Shown here one piece after another: positions 63,223 through 64,000 of a stretch of DNA of 64,000 bases. The position numbers and the translations under genes are program-made. The notes below the pieces were generated by a model. That model did no database searches, was not told the origin of the DNA, and saw nothing but the letters and a program-made list of their open reading frames with translations. How positions within the stretch are numbered: the stretch's first letter is position 1; each line of letters opens with the position of its first letter. Source of the DNA: Nodosilinea sp. LEGE 06152 (GTDB lineage Bacteria > Cyanobacteriota > Cyanobacteriia > Phormidesmidales > Phormidesmidaceae); the NCBI RefSeq assembly GCF_015207525.1, contig NZ_JADEWR010000004.1, positions 62,001 to 126,000 of the forward strand. Direction: 5' to 3'.

Positions 63223-63290
63223 AAGTGGACGGGTGAATGGGTGGGCGAGTGGGTGGGTGGATGCGTGTATGGGTGGGTAAAGTGAAGGAA
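63223..63290 (+). repeat. G-rich low-complexity tract
   Basis: Imperfect repeats of gggtg(g/a)(a/g) such as gggtgggcgagtgggtgggtgg and atgggtgggtaaag. Several close runs of three G give potential for a G-quadruplex on the plus strand. A C-rich counterpart lies on the other side of the next gene (63804-63866). Confidence 0.65.
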
Positions 63291-63400
63291 GGCCGCTTTG
63301 GTGGCTGCGGGTTGCAGTTTTGCGATCGCTTGCAGATAATGAAAGCATTATGAAATCATCCGGCGGCACTCATCGGGTCTGACCCTAGGGCTTACCTGGC

Positions 63401-63802
63401 TTGATCGAACCCGGCTCCATCGACGCTCTAACTGACCTGCTGCTTATTTTTATTGTGTCTATCTCTAGCCCTGCTTCCCAGCCCACCACCGAGGCTAAGC
63501 CCGCTGCAGCTCTCAGTCGAGCCGCCTTCTGGCGAATTTTTAGCTCCACGTTTATCACGATTTTTTTGGCTGAGCTGGGCGACAAAACCCAGGTCACTAC
63601 CCTGCTTATGAGCGCCCAATCTCAGGCTCCCCTGGTGGTCTTTTTGGGCGCTGGCACCGCCCTGGTCACCACCAGCTTGATCGGCGTGCTGCTGGGGCAG
63701 TGGTTAGCCCGCCGCGTGTCCCCCGCCACCCTCGACACCGCCGCCGGAGCCATGCTGCTGGGCATCACCGTCTGGCTCCTCTGGGACATCGCCCACCTCT
63801 AG
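63401..63802 (+). CDS. Half-size UPF0016/GDT1 membrane protein
   Basis: 133 residues from a TTG at 63401; a GTG at 63455 (start of a shorter form beginning SISSPASQ) may be the real start. Three membrane segments and one copy of the signature E-x-G-D-(K/R)-(T/S) as FLAELGDKTQVTT. Full-length GDT1/TMEM165 proteins have two such repeats; here two adjacent genes each carry one, so the pair should form a heterodimer that exports manganese or calcium, as reported for the Hmx1/Hmx2 pair in Synechocystis. The following gene at 63868 supplies the second half. Confidence 0.85.
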   Translation: MIEPGSIDALTDLLLIFIVSISSPASQPTTEAKPAAALSRAAFWRIFSSTFITIFLAELGDKTQVTTLLMSAQSQAPLVVFLGAGTALVTTSLIGVLLGQWLARRVSPATLDTAAGAMLLGITVWLLWDIAHL

Positions 63803-63803
63803 C

Positions 63804-63866
63804 CCCTCATCCACCCATCCACTCACCTGCCCGCCTACCCATCCACCCGCCCACCCACCTACTCCC
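63804..63866 (-). repeat. C-rich low-complexity tract
   Basis: Repeats of ccatccac, cccgcc, cccaccta between the two UPF0016 genes; reverse-complement in style to the G-rich tract at 63223-63290. It contains the ribosome-binding region of the next gene and lacks a purine-rich Shine-Dalgarno. Confidence 0.6.
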
Positions 63867-63867
63867 T

Positions 63868-64000
63868 ATGGACTGGAACCTCCTCGCTCTCAGCTTCACC
63901 GCCGTCTTCATCTCAGAGCTGGGGGATAAAAGTCAGCTGGCCGCGATCGCCCTCGGGGGCAGCTCCAGTTCTCCCCGCGCCGTGTTTTTGGGCACCGCTG
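63868..64000 (+). CDS. Half-size UPF0016/GDT1 membrane protein, 3' end outside window
   Basis: The first 44 residues are visible: MDWNLLALSFTAVFISELGD then KSQLAAIALGG, with E-x-G-D-K-S, the second form of the signature. It pairs with the previous gene; the rest is cut by the window end. Same metal-transport inference as for its partner. No ribosome binding site is visible. Confidence 0.85.
   Translation, partial: MDWNLLALSFTAVFISELGDKSQLAAIALGGSSSSPRAVFLGTA

Noticed and set aside
12..63990. Abundant GCGATCGC octamers as regulatory sites
   Set aside because: They are HIP1, spread genome-wide in cyanobacteria, and carry no local meaning here.
1..64000. CRISPR array, prophage or insertion sequence
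   Set aside because: No regularly spaced identical repeats of CRISPR type, no transposase or phage structural genes were seen on either strand.

Overview
The window comes from a cyanobacterium. Evidence read from the sequence: very frequent GCGATCGC (HIP1) octamers, genes for photosystem II small proteins (Psb30/Ycf12 and an Ssl1498/Psb34-type protein), an orange-carotenoid-protein-like helical domain, a cyanobacterial-type LexA box in front of lexA, the cyanobacterial sRNA Yfr1 upstream of trxA, a SigA plus group-2 sigma factor pair, and half-size UPF0016 transporters. Composition is moderately GC-rich, as in Leptolyngbya/Nodosilinea-like lineages. The species cannot be fixed from the sequence alone.

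Layout. 1-11.1 kb: a truncated SLH-domain gene, a cytochrome P450, a sensor locus on the minus strand (membrane histidine kinase, XRE regulator, large hybrid kinase), a PepSY membrane protein, and an overlapping HipA-like kinase/DUF3037 pair. 11.4-14.5 kb: uvrB, a Uma2-type nuclease and a small conserved gene invaded in frame by a repeat. 14.5-16.5 kb: a plastic island with a degenerate 42-bp repeat array, an AT-richer CPBP protease gene followed by an attC-like integron recombination site, and a decayed DUF4058 pseudogene. 16.5-35.6 kb: glycosyltransferase, MFS exporter, recO, carboxymuconolactone-decarboxylase-like and SDR enzymes, a phosphoesterase lipoprotein, rpsU, a degenerate AddB/UvrD-like protein, psb34, a metallo-hydrolase, an M23 peptidase, aroC, a cupin, an ABC ATPase, a carotenoid-protein-like gene, a bactofilin, small membrane and secreted proteins, cysE. 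36-49.5 kb: sigA, lexA with its operator, lpxD, rlmD, clpC, rimI, then the lysA-cdaA-uppS-pgsA cluster and tRNA-Ser(GCT). 49.6-64 kb: sbcC, a group-2 sigma factor, an orphan ureC, an RNA-rich leader with Yfr1, trxA, a LOG-family gene, glsA, a ferritin-like protein, a GT9 glycosyltransferase, ispD, psb30, a cysteine-cluster protein, and two adjacent half-size UPF0016 genes, the second cut by the window end.

Most of the window is ordinary chromosomal core. DNA maintenance is well represented (uvrB, recO, lexA, sbcC, the AddB-like protein), as are envelope synthesis (lpxD, uppS, pgsA, GT9, M23 peptidase, bactofilin) and isoprenoid supply (ispD, uppS). The most unusual stretch is 14.1-16.5 kb, where a possible lone integron gene cassette sits between repeats and gene debris. 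The second is the leader at 56.1-56.5 kb, where an unidentified structured RNA candidate precedes Yfr1.
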